Source: Actinoplanes sp. NBRC 103695
GTDB lineage: Bacteria; Actinomycetota; Actinomycetes; Mycobacteriales; Micromonosporaceae
DNA length: 64,000 nt
Direction: 5' to 3'
NCBI RefSeq assembly: GCF_030269485.1
Contig: NZ_BSTL01000002.1
Location: 136,341-200,340 of the forward strand
Shown here: in pieces, positions 7,911 through 17,897 of the stretch
Numbering within the stretch: the stretch's first letter is position 1
Layout of the letters: each line of letters starts with the position of its first letter
The notes under the pieces: model-generated
Databases searched by the model: none
The model's input: only the letters and a program-made list of their open reading frames with translations
Told to the model about the DNA's origin: nothing
Made by a program: the position numbers and the translations under genes

Positions 7911-8548
7911 AGGCCGAAGGCGGAACGGCAGCGGTCCAGGCCGGTGACGGTCACCGCGAGATGGTCACGGTCACGCCAGCGGGCCACGGTCAGGCGGAGA
8001 CGGTCGGAGACGAGGGCCTCGCCGTCGCGGGCGCCGATCGAGGTGCCGTCGTGCTCGTAGCCGAGTTTGCGCGACACCGACTGCGAGGCGATGTTGTCCT
8101 GGAACACCTCCGACACGGCATCCGTGGCGCCGAGGTGATCGAACGCCAGAGTCAGGAGTGCGGTGCGCGCTTCTGTTCCGTACCCGAAGCCGTGATGGTC
8201 GAGGCCCAGCCAGGACCATGTGGTCACCTCGCGGGTCACGGCGAAGTCGCGGGCGTGCAGGGTGACGATGCCGAGCGGCCGGCCGTCGTGGAAGACGCCC
8301 AGGCTCAGCTGCCACGCCTCGGGCTCCCAGCCGGCCAGCGCGTGCCAGTGCGATCGCAGCACGAACCGGGCGCGGTCGGCGTGGGTGCCGTCGGTCCAGG
8401 GGGTGAGGAACGGCCGCTCGCCGGGGCGGTGCACACCCTGCCCGGCCAGGTCGGCGAGGTCCGCCAGCTCTTCCTCGCGGGGCAGCCGCAACTCCAGGCG
8501 CGGGGTGCTGATCGTGAGTCCGAAGAGCGGGAAGACGTCGACGAGCAC
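7907..8548 (-). CDS. GNAT family N-acetyltransferase (RimJ/RimL type)
   Basis: A 213-residue acetyl-CoA-dependent N-acetyltransferase. The start STPRLELRLPREEEL is the RimJ/RimL first strand. The acetyl-CoA loop is present as GLDHHGFGYGTEARTALL, and DNIASQSVSRKLGYE is the classical C-terminal helix that contacts CoA. Substrates of this subgroup include ribosomal protein termini, small amines and antibiotics; none can be assigned. It lies 13 bp downstream of the nucleotidyltransferase and is coupled to the hydrolase by a 4-bp overlap. The start is a GTG at 8548; a start nearer TISTPRL is possible. Confidence 0.88.
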   Translation of the reverse strand: MLVDVFPLFGLTISTPRLELRLPREEELADLADLAGQGVHRPGERPFLTPWTDGTHADRARFVLRSHWHALAGWEPEAWQLSLGVFHDGRPLGIVTLHARDFAVTREVTTWSWLGLDHHGFGYGTEARTALLTLAFDHLGATDAVSEVFQDNIASQSVSRKLGYEHDGTSIGARDGEALVSDRLRLTVARWRDRDHLAVTVTGLDRCRSAFGL

Positions 8549-8561
8549 GCGGGCCCCCGGG

Positions 8562-9383
8562 TCAGGCGTGGACGGTCAGGGATGTCCCGGCGCGGATGGC
8601 GTCGGTGAGGTGTTCGCCCTCGGCGACCGTGGCGCCGGGCAGGACCACGCCGCGGGTGACGGAGCCGGCGACCGTGGCGCCGGCGCCGACGACCGCCTCG
8701 ATGCACGTGCCGGTGACCCGGGCGGTGGGGGCGAGCAGGTTGTGGCCGGCGGCGGCGTGCAGGTTGGCCGCCAGGTAGAGCGGGGGCGTGCCGGTGTCCA
8801 GGTAGGTGCCCTCGAACGGGATCAGCTCGAGCTCGCCGGCCGCCTCGGCGGGGCGCCAGACGTCGCGGACCAGGCCGCCGTCGGACGGGACCAGGTCACG
8901 CACCCGGGACCAGGGCAGGAGCGAGAAGCCGGCGAAACGGTGATTGCTGAAGCCGCCGGTCTCCTTCAAAACCGGCTGCGCCAGCATGCGTACGCTCGTG
9001 CCGGACCACCCGTCGAGCAGCGCCGCGATGTCCTTGCCGGGCGGACGTGACGGGTCGGCGAGGTAGGCGTCCGCGTTGCCGACGAGCACACCGCGGCCGT
9101 CGATCCACTCGCGCAGTCTCGCCACGCCGCCGGAGGTGCCGAGCGGCCCGTCCGGCTCGACCGACAGGTGGGCGCGCGTGCCGACGTGCTCGACGACCTG
9201 CGAGGCCAGGTACGAGGCGTTGACCGCGACCGAGGTGATCCCCGCGCCGGCCACCCGGGCCAGGGCGTGGTCCAGAAGCGGCACGTTGCCGACGGGACAC
9301 AGCGCCTTCGGCAGGTTCGCGGTGAGCGGGCGGAGCCGCTGCCCCTCGCCCGCGGCCAGGATCACCGCGCAGACGCCGGTCAC
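8562..9383 (-). CDS. Sugar-1-phosphate nucleotidyltransferase family protein
   Basis: This 273-residue protein begins TGVCAVILAAGEGQRLRPL, the nucleotide-binding signature, with PKAL at residues 25-28 and a metal-type Asp in VLVGNADAYL. LGTSGGVARL matches the sugar-binding region. The last 60 residues (ARVTGTCIEAVVGAGATVAG) look like left-handed beta-helix coils, as in GlmU- or GMP-type enzymes. Members transfer NMP to a sugar phosphate to give a nucleotide sugar. The GTG start at 9383 overlaps the NUDIX stop by 4 bp (GTGA); a longer upstream frame has no family similarity. Which sugar or nucleotide is used cannot be said. Confidence 0.85.
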   Translation of the reverse strand: MTGVCAVILAAGEGQRLRPLTANLPKALCPVGNVPLLDHALARVAGAGITSVAVNASYLASQVVEHVGTRAHLSVEPDGPLGTSGGVARLREWIDGRGVLVGNADAYLADPSRPPGKDIAALLDGWSGTSVRMLAQPVLKETGGFSNHRFAGFSLLPWSRVRDLVPSDGGLVRDVWRPAEAAGELELIPFEGTYLDTGTPPLYLAANLHAAAGHNLLAPTARVTGTCIEAVVGAGATVAGSVTRGVVLPGATVAEGEHLTDAIRAGTSLTVHA

Positions 9384-9904
9384 CAGTCCACCCCGGCGCT
9401 GTCGGCCGGGTCGCGCCCGGCGGACGGCCCGATGCCGTAGACGCCCAGCAGCAGTTCGGTGTTCGGGGTCAGCCGGGGCAGCGCGTCGACCGGCCACCAG
9501 CGGGCCTCGAACACCTCGCCACCGTCCACCGCGAACACGGCATCGTCCGGCGCCGTACCGAAGAAGACCAGGTCTATCCACCCGAGGGGGTGCACGATCG
9601 CGTTGGGGTTGCCCGGCGTCAGCGAAGACGGATCGAGCCGGAGGCCGGACTCCTCGAACAGCTCACGCGCGGAGCCGACGGCCGCTTCCTCGTGTTTCTT
9701 GAGCAGGCCGGCGGGCAGACCCCAGCCGCGGCCCGGTGGCTGCAGGAGCAGCAGGATGCGGTCCGAAGCGGGCGTGCGAATCACGTTGACGGCGCCGACC
9801 AGGTATTTCGGGCCGGCCAAGCGGACCAGCCGGCGGCGCACGCGACCCGGCAAGTGATAGAAGGCGCGGTAGCCGTAGCCACGCAGCCGCCGGGGGATCT
9901 TCAC
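9380..9904 (-). CDS. NUDIX hydrolase
   Basis: This 174-residue protein has a complete NUDIX box at residues 66-88: G66, E72, R80-E81 and E84-E85 in GLLKKHEEAAVGSARELFEE. The box binds Mg2+ and hydrolyses a nucleoside diphosphate linked to another moiety. A basic N-terminus (KIPRRLRGYGYR) precedes the fold. Being coupled to a nucleotidyltransferase by a 4-bp overlap, it might act on a nucleotide sugar, but this is inference from context. The GTG start at 9904 follows about 31 bp after the Rel-like gene. Confidence 0.9.
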   Translation of the reverse strand: MKIPRRLRGYGYRAFYHLPGRVRRRLVRLAGPKYLVGAVNVIRTPASDRILLLLQPPGRGWGLPAGLLKKHEEAAVGSARELFEESGLRLDPSSLTPGNPNAIVHPLGWIDLVFFGTAPDDAVFAVDGGEVFEARWWPVDALPRLTPNTELLLGVYGIGPSAGRDPADSAGVDW

Positions 9905-9935
9905 ATTTGCCAGGCTATCGGGCGGCCAAAACGAA

Positions 9936-11732
<1,797 letters not shown>

Positions 11733-11841
11733 CCGGACACCTCCTCACCCTCGCGGCCTTGCCCGGCAGTCGCCATGTCTGCCGAGCCACGCTGAATCAA
11801 CCGCGGAGACCGACCAAACCGGTCGGTAACCCCGTGTTGCC

Positions 11842-13641
11842 CTACAGCCTAAGCGAGCGAGCGTCATCCGAACGGTCAGTTACCGATGAGCGAACGGACG
11901 AGTCTCGCGACCCAACGGCCGCCTCGGCCCTGATGAGAAGGGTAGTAAAGCGCGCGGCGCCACGAGCCGGTGACACCCAGTCGCCGGAAGTCTCCACCAA
12001 TCGGGTGTCGGGTTTCTCCAGCCACGCCAGGATGCGCTCGGTTTCCTCGGCGGAGGCGGCCGGAACCGGTCCCGGTCCGGGTAGGACCGTCTCGGCGGTC
12101 TGCCGGGCGAGATCCAGGGTCGGCCGTGGATGCTCCCGGGACGGCGAGGTGGCCGCGGCGGCCAGCCGGCCGTGCCGGACCACCACGATCTCCCACCCGC
12201 CGACCGCGTTGCGCCGGGCCGCCACCAGCTCGGAGAGCCGGGTCAGAGCGCCCAGCCGCTGCATCCGGACGGTGGCCCGGAGCAGCGCGATCAGCCGGGA
12301 GCGGACCACCGCCGCCTCCTCGTAGCGCTGCCGGTCGGACAGCTGCTCGATGCGGGCCATCAGGGCGTCCACGATCGGCCGGGGGTCACCCCAGGTGGCC
12401 GTCCGGAAGGGGATCGCGGCGCGCGCCGCGTACTCCTCAGGGGTGATCTCATGTTCGCAGGGCGCCGGGCATCTGCCCAGTTCGGCCAGCGCGCAGGCCG
12501 GCGTCTTGGTCTTGATCGAGAGCTTGTGGGTGCACTGCCGCAGGGGCACCGCGTCGTAGACCCCGGCGGCGGCGAGCTCGGCGGTGCGCCGCGACGAGAA
12601 CGGGCCGAGATAGGCGGCGTCGTCGTCGGCCAGCGCCCGGACCACGGACAATCTCGGGTACGCCTCCTGGGTCAGCTTGAGCCAGACCACCCGATCGGGG
12701 TATTTCGACCGGCGGTTGTAGGGCGGGGCATGCGCCGCGATCAGGCGCAGCTCGCGCACCTCAGCCTCCAGTGCGTGGGCGCACTCCACCGCCTCGACCC
12801 GCACCGCCGCGCCCAGCATCTCGGAGATCCGGGCCCGTTTCTCACTCGCCGTGAAGTAGGACCGGACCCGTTTGCCGATGTCGCCGGACGTGCCGACGTA
12901 GAGCGGCCGGCCGTCCTGAGCTCGGAAGATGTAGACGCCGGGCACGTGCGGCAGGCCGTCGGCCAGGTGCCGCTGGCGGCGCTGCTCGGGGCTGACCGCC
13001 TTGGCGAACTCGATCGCGTCACCCAGCGTGTCGACGCGGTAGCTGCCCAGCCGCTCGATCAGCCCGTGCAGCACGTCGACCGTGGCCTTGGCGTCGTCCA
13101 GAGCCCGGTGGGTGGGCTCGACCCGGGCGTGGAAGAACCGGGCCAGCGTGGCCAGCTTGCGGTTGGGCACCTCGTCGCGGGTCAGCGCCCGGCGGGCCAC
13201 CGCGGCGGTGTCGAGCACCCGCAGCTGCGGCCACGGGTAGCCGTGGCGGGCGCACGCCGCCTTGAGGAAGCCCACGTCATAAGGCGCGTTGTGCGCCACC
13301 AGCACCGTGCCGCGGAGGAACTCCAGCAAGCTGGGCAGCACCTGCTCGATCGGTGGCGCCGGGGCCAGCATCGCCTCGGTGATGCCGGTCAGCACCGTGA
13401 TGAACGGCGGCAGCCGCTCGCCCGGATTGACCAGGGTGCCGAAGACCCCGAGCTCCTCGCCCGAGCGCACCTTGACCGCGCCGATCTCGGTGATGCCCCC
13501 GCCGTCCGGCGCCCCGCCCGTGGTCTCCAGGTCGAGCACCGTGAATGTGGTGTCACGCAGGGACAACGCCGCCGGATCGACCGAGCCGTCGGCGGACAGG
13601 AGCGTGTCCAGAGTGCCCTGGATGTATGCCGGTTGTGCCAC
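11842..13641 (-). CDS. DEDD exonuclease fused to UvrC-like GIY-YIG domain (Rv2191-type)
   Basis: From the GTG at 13641 this is a 599-residue fusion. The first 190 residues are a DEDDh 3'-5' exonuclease as in DNA polymerase III epsilon (FTVLDLETTG, then LVAHNAPYDVGFLKAAC, then HRALDDAKAT). From about 225 a GIY-YIG nuclease domain follows (GVYIFRAQDGRPLYVGTSG) with the UvrC-like Cys-containing and UvrB-binding-like segments. The fusion is conserved in actinobacteria, including M. tuberculosis Rv2191, and probably processes DNA damage. A TTG start ten codons further up would overlap the facing NYN gene's upstream region, so GTG is preferred. Confidence 0.9.
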   Translation of the reverse strand: MAQPAYIQGTLDTLLSADGSVDPAALSLRDTTFTVLDLETTGGAPDGGGITEIGAVKVRSGEELGVFGTLVNPGERLPPFITVLTGITEAMLAPAPPIEQVLPSLLEFLRGTVLVAHNAPYDVGFLKAACARHGYPWPQLRVLDTAAVARRALTRDEVPNRKLATLARFFHARVEPTHRALDDAKATVDVLHGLIERLGSYRVDTLGDAIEFAKAVSPEQRRQRHLADGLPHVPGVYIFRAQDGRPLYVGTSGDIGKRVRSYFTASEKRARISEMLGAAVRVEAVECAHALEAEVRELRLIAAHAPPYNRRSKYPDRVVWLKLTQEAYPRLSVVRALADDDAAYLGPFSSRRTAELAAAGVYDAVPLRQCTHKLSIKTKTPACALAELGRCPAPCEHEITPEEYAARAAIPFRTATWGDPRPIVDALMARIEQLSDRQRYEEAAVVRSRLIALLRATVRMQRLGALTRLSELVAARRNAVGGWEIVVVRHGRLAAAATSPSREHPRPTLDLARQTAETVLPGPGPVPAASAEETERILAWLEKPDTRLVETSGDWVSPARGAARFTTLLIRAEAAVGSRDSSVRSSVTDRSDDARSLRL

Positions 13642-13745
13642 GGCGGGGAGATTAGGACATGGGTACGACAATTCCCGATCCCGTGCCCGAAAAGATCACC
13701 TCCTGGAACGGGCGGTTGCCGTCCACTGGGTGGGAGAATGAATTC

Positions 13746-15101
13746 ATGTCCGCGCTCGAGCCGTTCCCCGAAGCGACCCCCGAGGTCGCCGCGGACGACG
13801 CTGAGCCGACCCTCCCCGAACCGGTTCGTCAGCGGGTGACCGCTCTGGCGGCGGCCGCTCTGCCCGCTCTGCCCGGCGAGGAAGTGCCGGTCGTACTGCG
13901 GAAAATGGCCCGATTCGCCCCCAACCGTCGCGCGCGTCTCGCCGGTACCGCCATCGCCGCCCAGCTCACCTCCGACCCGCTGTTCCGGCAGCGGATCGGC
14001 CGCCGGGTCGTGGAGGACGCCGGCGACCTGGGCGCCGCCGTCGCCGCGGGCATGGCGCCGGCCGCCGCCGACCCGGTGGAGATCGCCGCGATCGCCTATC
14101 TCTCCCGGCCGGACGGCTGGCGTGACCTGCTCGCCGACGCCGGTGCGGCGGTCCGTGCCGAGGTGGACAGCGCCGCCGTCGCCGAGCAGGTGCGCGACGC
14201 CGAGCAGCGGGCCGCCCGCGCCGAGCACGACCGGGCGGTGGCCAAGGTCGAGGCGGACAAACTGCGCGACGAGCTCGCCCGGGTCCGTGAGGAGATGGGC
14301 CAGCTGCGCGAGGAGCACCGGGCCACCGCGCGGGCGCTGCGGGAGGCCCAGGCGGCACAGAAACGCGCGAGCGACCTGCTCTCGACCGAGAAAGGCCGGC
14401 AGGCGCGCGTCACCACCGACCACGAGACCGAGGTACGCCGCCTGCGCTCCCGGCTGGCCGACGCGGAGGCCGCCGCCGCCACCGGCAGGGCGGCCGCCAA
14501 GGAGGCGCGGGCGGCCGACGACGCCCGGCTCTGGCTGCTCCTGGAGACGATCGGTCAGGCCGCCTCCGGCCTGCGCCGCGAGCTCGCCCTGGGCCCGTCC
14601 GACAAGCTGCCCGCCGACTACGTGGCCGACGTCGCGGCGGAGCGTCCGGGCACCCCCGAGCGCTCCCGGGCCCGCGCCCAGGACACCGACGACCCGGCCC
14701 GTCTCGACCAGCTGCTCGCCCTGCCCCGCGCGCATCTGATCGTGGACGGCTACAACGTCACCAAGCGCGGCTTCGCCGAGATGTCGCTGGAACAGCAGCG
14801 CAAACGCCTGATCACCGGGCTGGGCGGGATAGCCGCGCAGACCGGCGACGAGGTGACCGTGGTCTTCGACGGCGCCGAGCGGGTGCACGGGCTGCCGCCC
14901 GCCCCGCGCAACGTCCGGGTGCTCTTCTCCAAGAAGGGCGACACCGCCGACGAGCTGATCCGGCAGCTGGTGCGCGGCGAGCCGTCCGGCCGCCCGATCG
15001 TGGTGGTGTCCTCCGACCGCGAGGTGGCCGACGGGGTCCGCCGACACGGTGCGTATCCGATGGGCGCCGACAGCCTCATCCGCAGGCTGTCGCGGAGCTA
15101 G
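13746..15101 (+). CDS. NYN (PIN-like) domain RNA-binding/nuclease protein
   Basis: From the ATG at 13746 the protein has 451 residues. An Ala/Arg-rich N-terminal helical part is followed by a long coiled coil (about residues 155-275, rich in Glu, Arg and Ala). The C-terminal 130 residues are a NYN/YacP-like PIN domain with acidic residues in HLIVDGYNVTKRGF, VTVVFDGAERV and VVVSSDREVADGVRRHG. Such domains cut RNA with metal. Actinobacterial homologues lie beside the Rv2191-type gene, which is divergent here. An in-frame ATG at 13659 is possible but would add 29 unlike residues. Confidence 0.85.
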   Translation: MSALEPFPEATPEVAADDAEPTLPEPVRQRVTALAAAALPALPGEEVPVVLRKMARFAPNRRARLAGTAIAAQLTSDPLFRQRIGRRVVEDAGDLGAAVAAGMAPAAADPVEIAAIAYLSRPDGWRDLLADAGAAVRAEVDSAAVAEQVRDAEQRAARAEHDRAVAKVEADKLRDELARVREEMGQLREEHRATARALREAQAAQKRASDLLSTEKGRQARVTTDHETEVRRLRSRLADAEAAAATGRAAAKEARAADDARLWLLLETIGQAASGLRRELALGPSDKLPADYVADVAAERPGTPERSRARAQDTDDPARLDQLLALPRAHLIVDGYNVTKRGFAEMSLEQQRKRLITGLGGIAAQTGDEVTVVFDGAERVHGLPPAPRNVRVLFSKKGDTADELIRQLVRGEPSGRPIVVVSSDREVADGVRRHGAYPMGADSLIRRLSRS

Positions 15102-15176
15102 AAAAACTGTCGTACCCCCTCCGTAGCGTGATGGGCAGTGGCGGTCACCGTCACGATTTCGCATGGAGGAGGAGCC

Positions 15177-15389
15177 ATGATCATCGACTGCGGGCGCTGC
15201 GCCGAGCGGGCCGATGAGTGCAGCGGTTGCCTGATCAAGGTGCTGGCTGAGACGCCCGAGGAGATCACCGATCTGACTCCCGGTGAGATGCGCGCGATCG
15301 AGGTGTTCGAGCTGGCCGGCTTCGACGTGGAGTTGCTGGAGACCCCCGATCCGCCGGTCGTGGTGCCCTTCCGGCGCGACGTGGCGTAG
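15177..15389 (+). CDS. Small conserved protein with two Cys pairs
   Basis: This 70-residue protein starts IIDCGRCAERADECSGCLIK; Cys residues in CGRC and CSGC may bind zinc or an iron-sulphur cluster. The rest is acidic and ends VVVPFRRDVA. A strong GGAGGAGG just before the ATG at 15177 fixes the start and suggests high expression. I do not know a function. It stands between the NYN gene and the M48 protease, spaced 16 bp from the latter, so it is probably cotranscribed with it. Confidence 0.7.
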   Translation: MIIDCGRCAERADECSGCLIKVLAETPEEITDLTPGEMRAIEVFELAGFDVELLETPDPPVVVPFRRDVA

Positions 15390-15405
15390 TGGGTAGGGTC
15401 GCCGG

Positions 15406-16662
15406 GTGACAGTGCGGGGCTGGGCAGTGTGCGCTTTCGGCGTGCTGGTGGTGGCGGGCATCGTGCTCGCCGCGGTGCTGATCCCGTGGCACCGGCCGCC
15501 GGCGCCGCGGGCCGACCAGCTCAGCGCGCTCGGCCAGTTCGAGCGCGGCCAGGTCGACAGGGCCAAGGCCTTCCACGCAGCGCTGCGCCCGGGGTCGTAC
15601 GGTTCGATGCTGATCGGTCTGGCCGTCGCCCTCGTGCTGGGACTGACCCCACTGGGCGCGTGGCTGGTCACCCAGGCCGGGCGGCCGTTCGGTGGGCACT
15701 GGGCCGGCCGGGCGCTGCTCGGCGGCCTGCTGATCGTGCTGGTGTCCGAGGTGGTGACGCTGCCGTTCGCGGCCTGGCGGCACACGATCGTGGTGCGCTA
15801 CGGCATCTCCACCCAGACCTGGGGCGCGTGGGCCGTCGACCTGGTCAAGGGCTGGGCGGTCGGGGCGGTGATCGGTGGCGTGGCGCTGCTCGGCTTCTTC
15901 GCCGTGGTCCGGCTCGCGCCGCGCTGGTGGTGGGCGTGGGGCGCGGCCGGCGCCGCGATCCTCGTGGTGCTGTTGTCGTTCGTGCTGCCGGTGCTGGTCG
16001 AGCCGGTGTTCAACAAGTTCACGCCGATGGCCGACGGTCCGCTGCGGACCCAGCTGCTGGCGTTGGCCGACCGCGACGGGGTGCCGGTCCGCGACGTGCT
16101 GGTCGCCGACGCGTCCCGGCGCACCCGGGCGGTGAACGCGTACGTGTCCGGCTTCGGCCCGACCAGGCGGATCGTCGTCTACGACACCATGCTGACCGAG
16201 GCGACACCGGCCGAGGTGGTCTCGGTGGCCGCGCACGAGCTGGGCCACGCCAAGGAACAGGACGTGCTGGCCGGCACGCTGCTCGGTGCGCTGGGCACGG
16301 CCGCCGCGGTGATCGGCCTGTTCCTGCTCGGCTCGTGGGCCGGCCTGCTGCGGCGGGCCGGGGTGGATTCGATCGCCGAGCCCCGAGCGCTCGGTCTGCT
16401 GGTCGCGATCGCCGCCGTGGCCGGGCTGATCGCCACGCCCGTGCAGGCCTTCGTCACCCGGCAGATCGAGGCCCGCGCCGACGAGCACGCGCTGGAGCTG
16501 ACCCAGGACGCGGCGACCTTCGAGTCGATGCAGCGCCGCCTCGGCACGGTCAATCTCTCCGAGCCCGACCCGCCGGCCTGGGAACACGTCCTGTTCGCCT
16601 CCCATCCGTCCACGGTGCAGCGGATGGCCGCCGCCCGCGCCTGGGCCCGCGGGGAGCGCTGA
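15406..16662 (+). CDS. M48 family membrane metallopeptidase (Ste24/CAAX-protease type)
   Basis: This 418-residue membrane protease has a first helix at residues 6-28 and four to six more helices. The zinc motif is in VSVAAHELGHAKEQD and the third zinc ligand in QIEARADEHALELTQD, as in Ste24 and HtpX relatives. It probably degrades or processes membrane proteins. The start is a GTG at 15406. The stop TGA overlaps an ATG (TGATG) that opens an 18-codon mini-ORF created by a 56-bp-offset duplication; in turn that overlaps the next gene. Confidence 0.92.
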   Translation: MTVRGWAVCAFGVLVVAGIVLAAVLIPWHRPPAPRADQLSALGQFERGQVDRAKAFHAALRPGSYGSMLIGLAVALVLGLTPLGAWLVTQAGRPFGGHWAGRALLGGLLIVLVSEVVTLPFAAWRHTIVVRYGISTQTWGAWAVDLVKGWAVGAVIGGVALLGFFAVVRLAPRWWWAWGAAGAAILVVLLSFVLPVLVEPVFNKFTPMADGPLRTQLLALADRDGVPVRDVLVADASRRTRAVNAYVSGFGPTRRIVVYDTMLTEATPAEVVSVAAHELGHAKEQDVLAGTLLGALGTAAAVIGLFLLGSWAGLLRRAGVDSIAEPRALGLLVAIAAVAGLIATPVQAFVTRQIEARADEHALELTQDAATFESMQRRLGTVNLSEPDPPAWEHVLFASHPSTVQRMAAARAWARGER

Positions 16663-16740
16663 TGGCTCGCGTCCTGCCGATCACCGTTGCCGGCCCCCGG
16701 GCCCGCGAGGAGCGCTGATGGCCCGCACTCTGCTGATCAC
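16641..16740 (+). repeat. Direct duplication (44 bp, offset 56 bp) of a stop/start junction
   Basis: Copies at 16641-16684 and 16697-16740 agree at 37 of 44 bases. Each contains GGAGCGCTGATGGC, that is a ribosome-binding site, a TGATG stop/start overlap and the first codons of the glycosyltransferase. The second copy is the working start; the first now opens the mini-ORF at 16662. Confidence 0.8.
16662..16718 (+). CDS. 18-codon mini-ORF bridging two coupled genes
   Basis: ATG at 16662 overlaps the M48 stop, and its own TGA (16716-16718) overlaps the glycosyltransferase ATG at 16718. The product would be MARVLPITVAGPRAREER, whose start copies the glycosyltransferase's MARTLLIT. It has a GGGGAG ribosome-binding site. 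Most likely it is a by-product of the 56-bp duplication that keeps ribosomes coupled across the gap, not a functional peptide. Confidence 0.35.
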   Translation: MARVLPITVAGPRAREER

Positions 16741-17839
16741 GAACGACTTCCCGCCCCGGCCGGGCGGCATCCAGCAGTTCATCCACAACCTGGCGATCCG
16801 GCAGCCGGCCGGTTCGGTGGTGGTCTACGCCTCCACCTGGCGCGGCGCCGCCGGGTTCGACGCCGAGCAGCCGTTCGAGGTGATCCGTGAGGACACCGGC
16901 ATGCTGCTGCCCACGCCCGCGGTCGCCCGCCGGGCCGCCGAGATCGCCCGCACCCGCGACTGCGACCGGGTGCTGTTCGGCGCGGCCGCCCCGCTCGGCC
17001 TGCTCGCCGCCGGGCTGCGCCGCGACGCCGGCATCGAGCGGGCGGTGGCGATCACCCACGGGCACGAGATCGGCTGGGCCGCGCTGCCCGGCGCACGCCA
17101 GCTGTTGCGACGCATCGCCCGCGGCAACGACGTGGTCACCTACCTCACCGACTACCAGCGGGTCCGACTCGGCAAGGCGCTGCATGGCCTGACCGACCTG
17201 CAGCGCCTCGCACCGGGGGTGGACGTGGACGCGTTCCACCCCGGTGTGGACGGCTCGGCGGTGCGGGCCAGGCACGGCCTGTCCGACCGGCCGGTGGTGG
17301 TCTGCGTGTCCCGGCTGGTTCCCCGCAAGGGGCAGGACATGCTGATCCGGGCGCTGCCCGAGATCCGCCGCCGGGTGCCGGGCGCGGCACTGCTGCTGGG
17401 CAGCGGTGGCCCGTACCGGCCCAAGCTGGAACGTCTCGCGCGGGAGACCGGCGTTGCGAAGGACGTGGTGTTCACCGGGTCCGTGCCGTGGTCCGGGCTG
17501 CCCGAGCTGTTCGCGGCCGGTGACGTCTACGCGATGCCGTGCCGCACCCGGGCAGCCGGGCTGGACGTGGAGGGGCTCGGCATCGTCTACCTGGAGGCGT
17601 CGGCGACCGGTCTGCCGGTGGTGGCCGGCGACTCGGGCGGGGCTCCGGACGCGGTGATCGAGGGGGAGACCGGGCACGTGGTCGGCGGCCGGGACGTGCC
17701 CGCGATCGCCGCCCGGGTCGCCGAACTGCTGGCCGACCCGGTGAAGGCCAAGGCCATGGGAGCCGCCGGCCGGTCCTGGGTGGAGCGGGAGTGGCGGTGG
17801 GAGCGGCAGGCCGCCCGGTTGAGCGAGCTGCTCACGTGA
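16718..17839 (+). CDS. pimB: GT4 glycosyltransferase, PimB'-like
   Basis: This 373-residue GT-B enzyme begins ARTLLITNDFPPRPGGIQQF, the hallmark of actinobacterial PimB' (Rv2188c), which adds the second mannose to phosphatidylinositol mannoside. The C-terminal half has the GDP-sugar motifs (VSRLVPRKGQDMLIRALPEI) and the E-x7-E acidic pair in EGLGIVYLEASATGLPVV. It acts on the cytoplasmic membrane side. Order (exonuclease fusion, then this, then SRPBCC) agrees with the mycobacterial locus. AGGAGCGC precedes the ATG. The exact acceptor is inferred from synteny and the N-terminus, not proved. Confidence 0.85.
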   Translation: MARTLLITNDFPPRPGGIQQFIHNLAIRQPAGSVVVYASTWRGAAGFDAEQPFEVIREDTGMLLPTPAVARRAAEIARTRDCDRVLFGAAAPLGLLAAGLRRDAGIERAVAITHGHEIGWAALPGARQLLRRIARGNDVVTYLTDYQRVRLGKALHGLTDLQRLAPGVDVDAFHPGVDGSAVRARHGLSDRPVVVCVSRLVPRKGQDMLIRALPEIRRRVPGAALLLGSGGPYRPKLERLARETGVAKDVVFTGSVPWSGLPELFAAGDVYAMPCRTRAAGLDVEGLGIVYLEASATGLPVVAGDSGGAPDAVIEGETGHVVGGRDVPAIAARVAELLADPVKAKAMGAAGRSWVEREWRWERQAARLSELLT

Positions 17840-17863
17840 ATACTCACTCTTCGCACGTGAATA
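17833..17863 (+). promoter_or_regulatory. Direct repeat CACGTGAATA, two helical turns apart
   Basis: CACGTGAATA occurs at 17833-17842 and 17854-17863, 21 bp apart, in the short gap before the ABC exporter. The first copy extends into GTGA-N4-TCAC symmetry. It looks like an operator for the exporter gene, though the first copy overlaps the end of the glycosyltransferase. Confidence 0.35.
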
Positions 17864-17897
17864 GACACGGAGTGTTGTTCGGGCGTATCAAGGCGTC

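Noticed and set aside
12130..13839. Plus-strand frame of 569 codons
   Set aside because: It is opposite the exonuclease/GIY-YIG gene; no family similarity, no ribosome-binding site.
13389..15785. Minus-strand frame of 798 codons
   Set aside because: It covers the NYN, small Cys-motif and M48 genes on the other strand; its sequence is low-complexity and unlike any protein.
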